Positions 63,552 through 64,000 of a DNA stretch of 64,000 bases are shown piece after piece. Source of the DNA: Closterium sp. Naga37s-1 (Eukaryota > Streptophyta > Zygnematophyceae > Desmidiales > Closteriaceae); NCBI GenBank assembly GCA_947471745.1, contig CANJKZ010000774.1, forward strand, positions 3,268,001-3,332,000. The letters are read 5' to 3'. Below the pieces are notes generated by a model. That model was not told where the DNA came from. It did no database searches and was given only the letters and a program-made list of their open reading frames with translations. The stretch's first letter is position 1; each line of letters begins with the position of its first letter. The position numbers and the translations under genes are program-made.

Positions 63552-63951
63552 GCGCATGGTCGGCTGCCAGAAAGAGAGGAGGTGAGATTCGGTTTCTGTG
63601 CGGCATGCTCGGCAATGGGATGTATTTGCGAATCATGGGGTGGTGGAGATGGCACTGATGGGTATGTTGATTAGAAAATGTATGGTGTGCATGGCATGGT
63701 GTTCATGGCATGGTGTTCATGGCATGATGTGCATGGTATGGTGCATGGTGTGTTCTGCATGGTATGTTCAGCATGGTATGGTCTGCATGGCATAATGTGC
63801 TTGGCATGGTGTGCATGTGCAACGTGGTTGCCCTTTATAATGTTAATCATTCTGCTTTTCTTGGGTATCCTTGTCCTCGTTACTATGTTGTGAATATTTT
63901 CTTGTTATTGCATTGACTCATATCTTATTACTGTGTTGTGACTCGTTTCAG
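63552..63951 (+). other. Intron of the methyltransferase-like gene, with an ATGGT-rich satellite
   Basis: From about 63683 to 63815 the sequence is a degenerate repeat of GCATGGTGT/GCATGGTAT. Short plus-strand frames rich in Met, His, Trp and Cys are translations of this. The intron ends with TTTCAG at 63946-63951. Confidence 0.65.
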
Positions 63952-64000
63952 GCGGGTCTGCTTGACTTCATAGTGGACGATGGTGGTCACACCATGGATC
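63952..64000 (+). CDS. Methyltransferase-like gene, next exon, cut by window end
   Basis: AGLLDFIVDDGGHTMD in phase 0 with exon 63016-63117. [IV]-[IV]-D-D-G-G-H-T is a hallmark of a group of SAM-dependent methyltransferases in which the DD and H contact metal or substrate (family knowledge, not tested). Confidence 0.6.

Noticed and set aside
62874..63655. Long His/Thr/Ser-rich minus-strand frames (HHSSPHSLSQPPLLT)
   Set aside because: Antisense translation of the 31-bp donor array. The plus strand has the exon and donor that explain it.

Overview
The window is nuclear DNA of a eukaryote. Host genes are split by GT-AG introns, there is a plant-type tRNA-Glu, and Ty1/copia LTR retrotransposons are abundant. 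The Gly-rich, GC-rich copia polyproteins resemble those I recall from streptophyte algae of the Closterium type. That assignment is inference and was not tested by any search. No bacterial, organellar or CRISPR features were seen.

Layout. (1) 1-22995 is a nest of LTR elements, nearly all on the minus strand. In order: a non-autonomous element N1 (1-1945), an AT-rich Helitron-like scrap, a truncated copia element A0 (2189-6316), element A1 (6317-7971 plus 21624-22995) split by element A2 (7972-21623), and A2 itself split by an intact plus-strand copia element of a second family, B1 (10736-17201). B1 and A2 each have exact 5-bp target duplications. (2) 22996-23844 carries exon pieces of a broken host gene. 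(3) 23845-44909 is element A3, whose two LTRs bracket an inverted B-family element B2 (27490-33930) and a near-intact element A4 (33939-41811). (4) 44910-45050 is the other half of the exon that A3 interrupts. (5) 46482-60958 is a second, upstream copy of the same host gene. (6) 61.0-64.0 kb holds two small plus-strand genes, a tRNA-Glu and the start of a methyltransferase-like gene.

The host gene, on the minus strand, is recognisable as ALG7/GPT (UDP-GlcNAc:dolichyl-phosphate GlcNAc-1-phosphotransferase, the first step of N-glycan assembly in the ER). Exons assemble in phase through its landmark motifs (FGYDINK, LGFIDDVLDIPW, VFVGDT, GILGHFS, CPRHRLP). Two copies lie in tandem. The downstream copy is split by A3 in exon 1 and by A1 in exon 3. 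The upstream copy has been reshaped in another way: almost every exon is repeated in tandem together with an adjoining splice site, and one exon start plus its polypyrimidine tract and acceptor forms an array of about 57 units (49.9-57.5 kb). The catalytic exon expected at that place is not present. Both copies carry in-frame stops.

The methyltransferase-like gene at the right edge shows the same behaviour: five copies of an acceptor/exon-start unit and a 14-unit 31-bp array built on exon end plus splice donor. This reiteration of exon/intron boundaries at two unrelated genes is the most unusual signal in the window. Also notable are a covarying hairpin in the short copia LTRs, an expanded C-x13-C-x3-H-x4-C finger in their Gag, private GC-rich minisatellites in each element's leader, and a set of perfect palindromes in the ALG7 introns.
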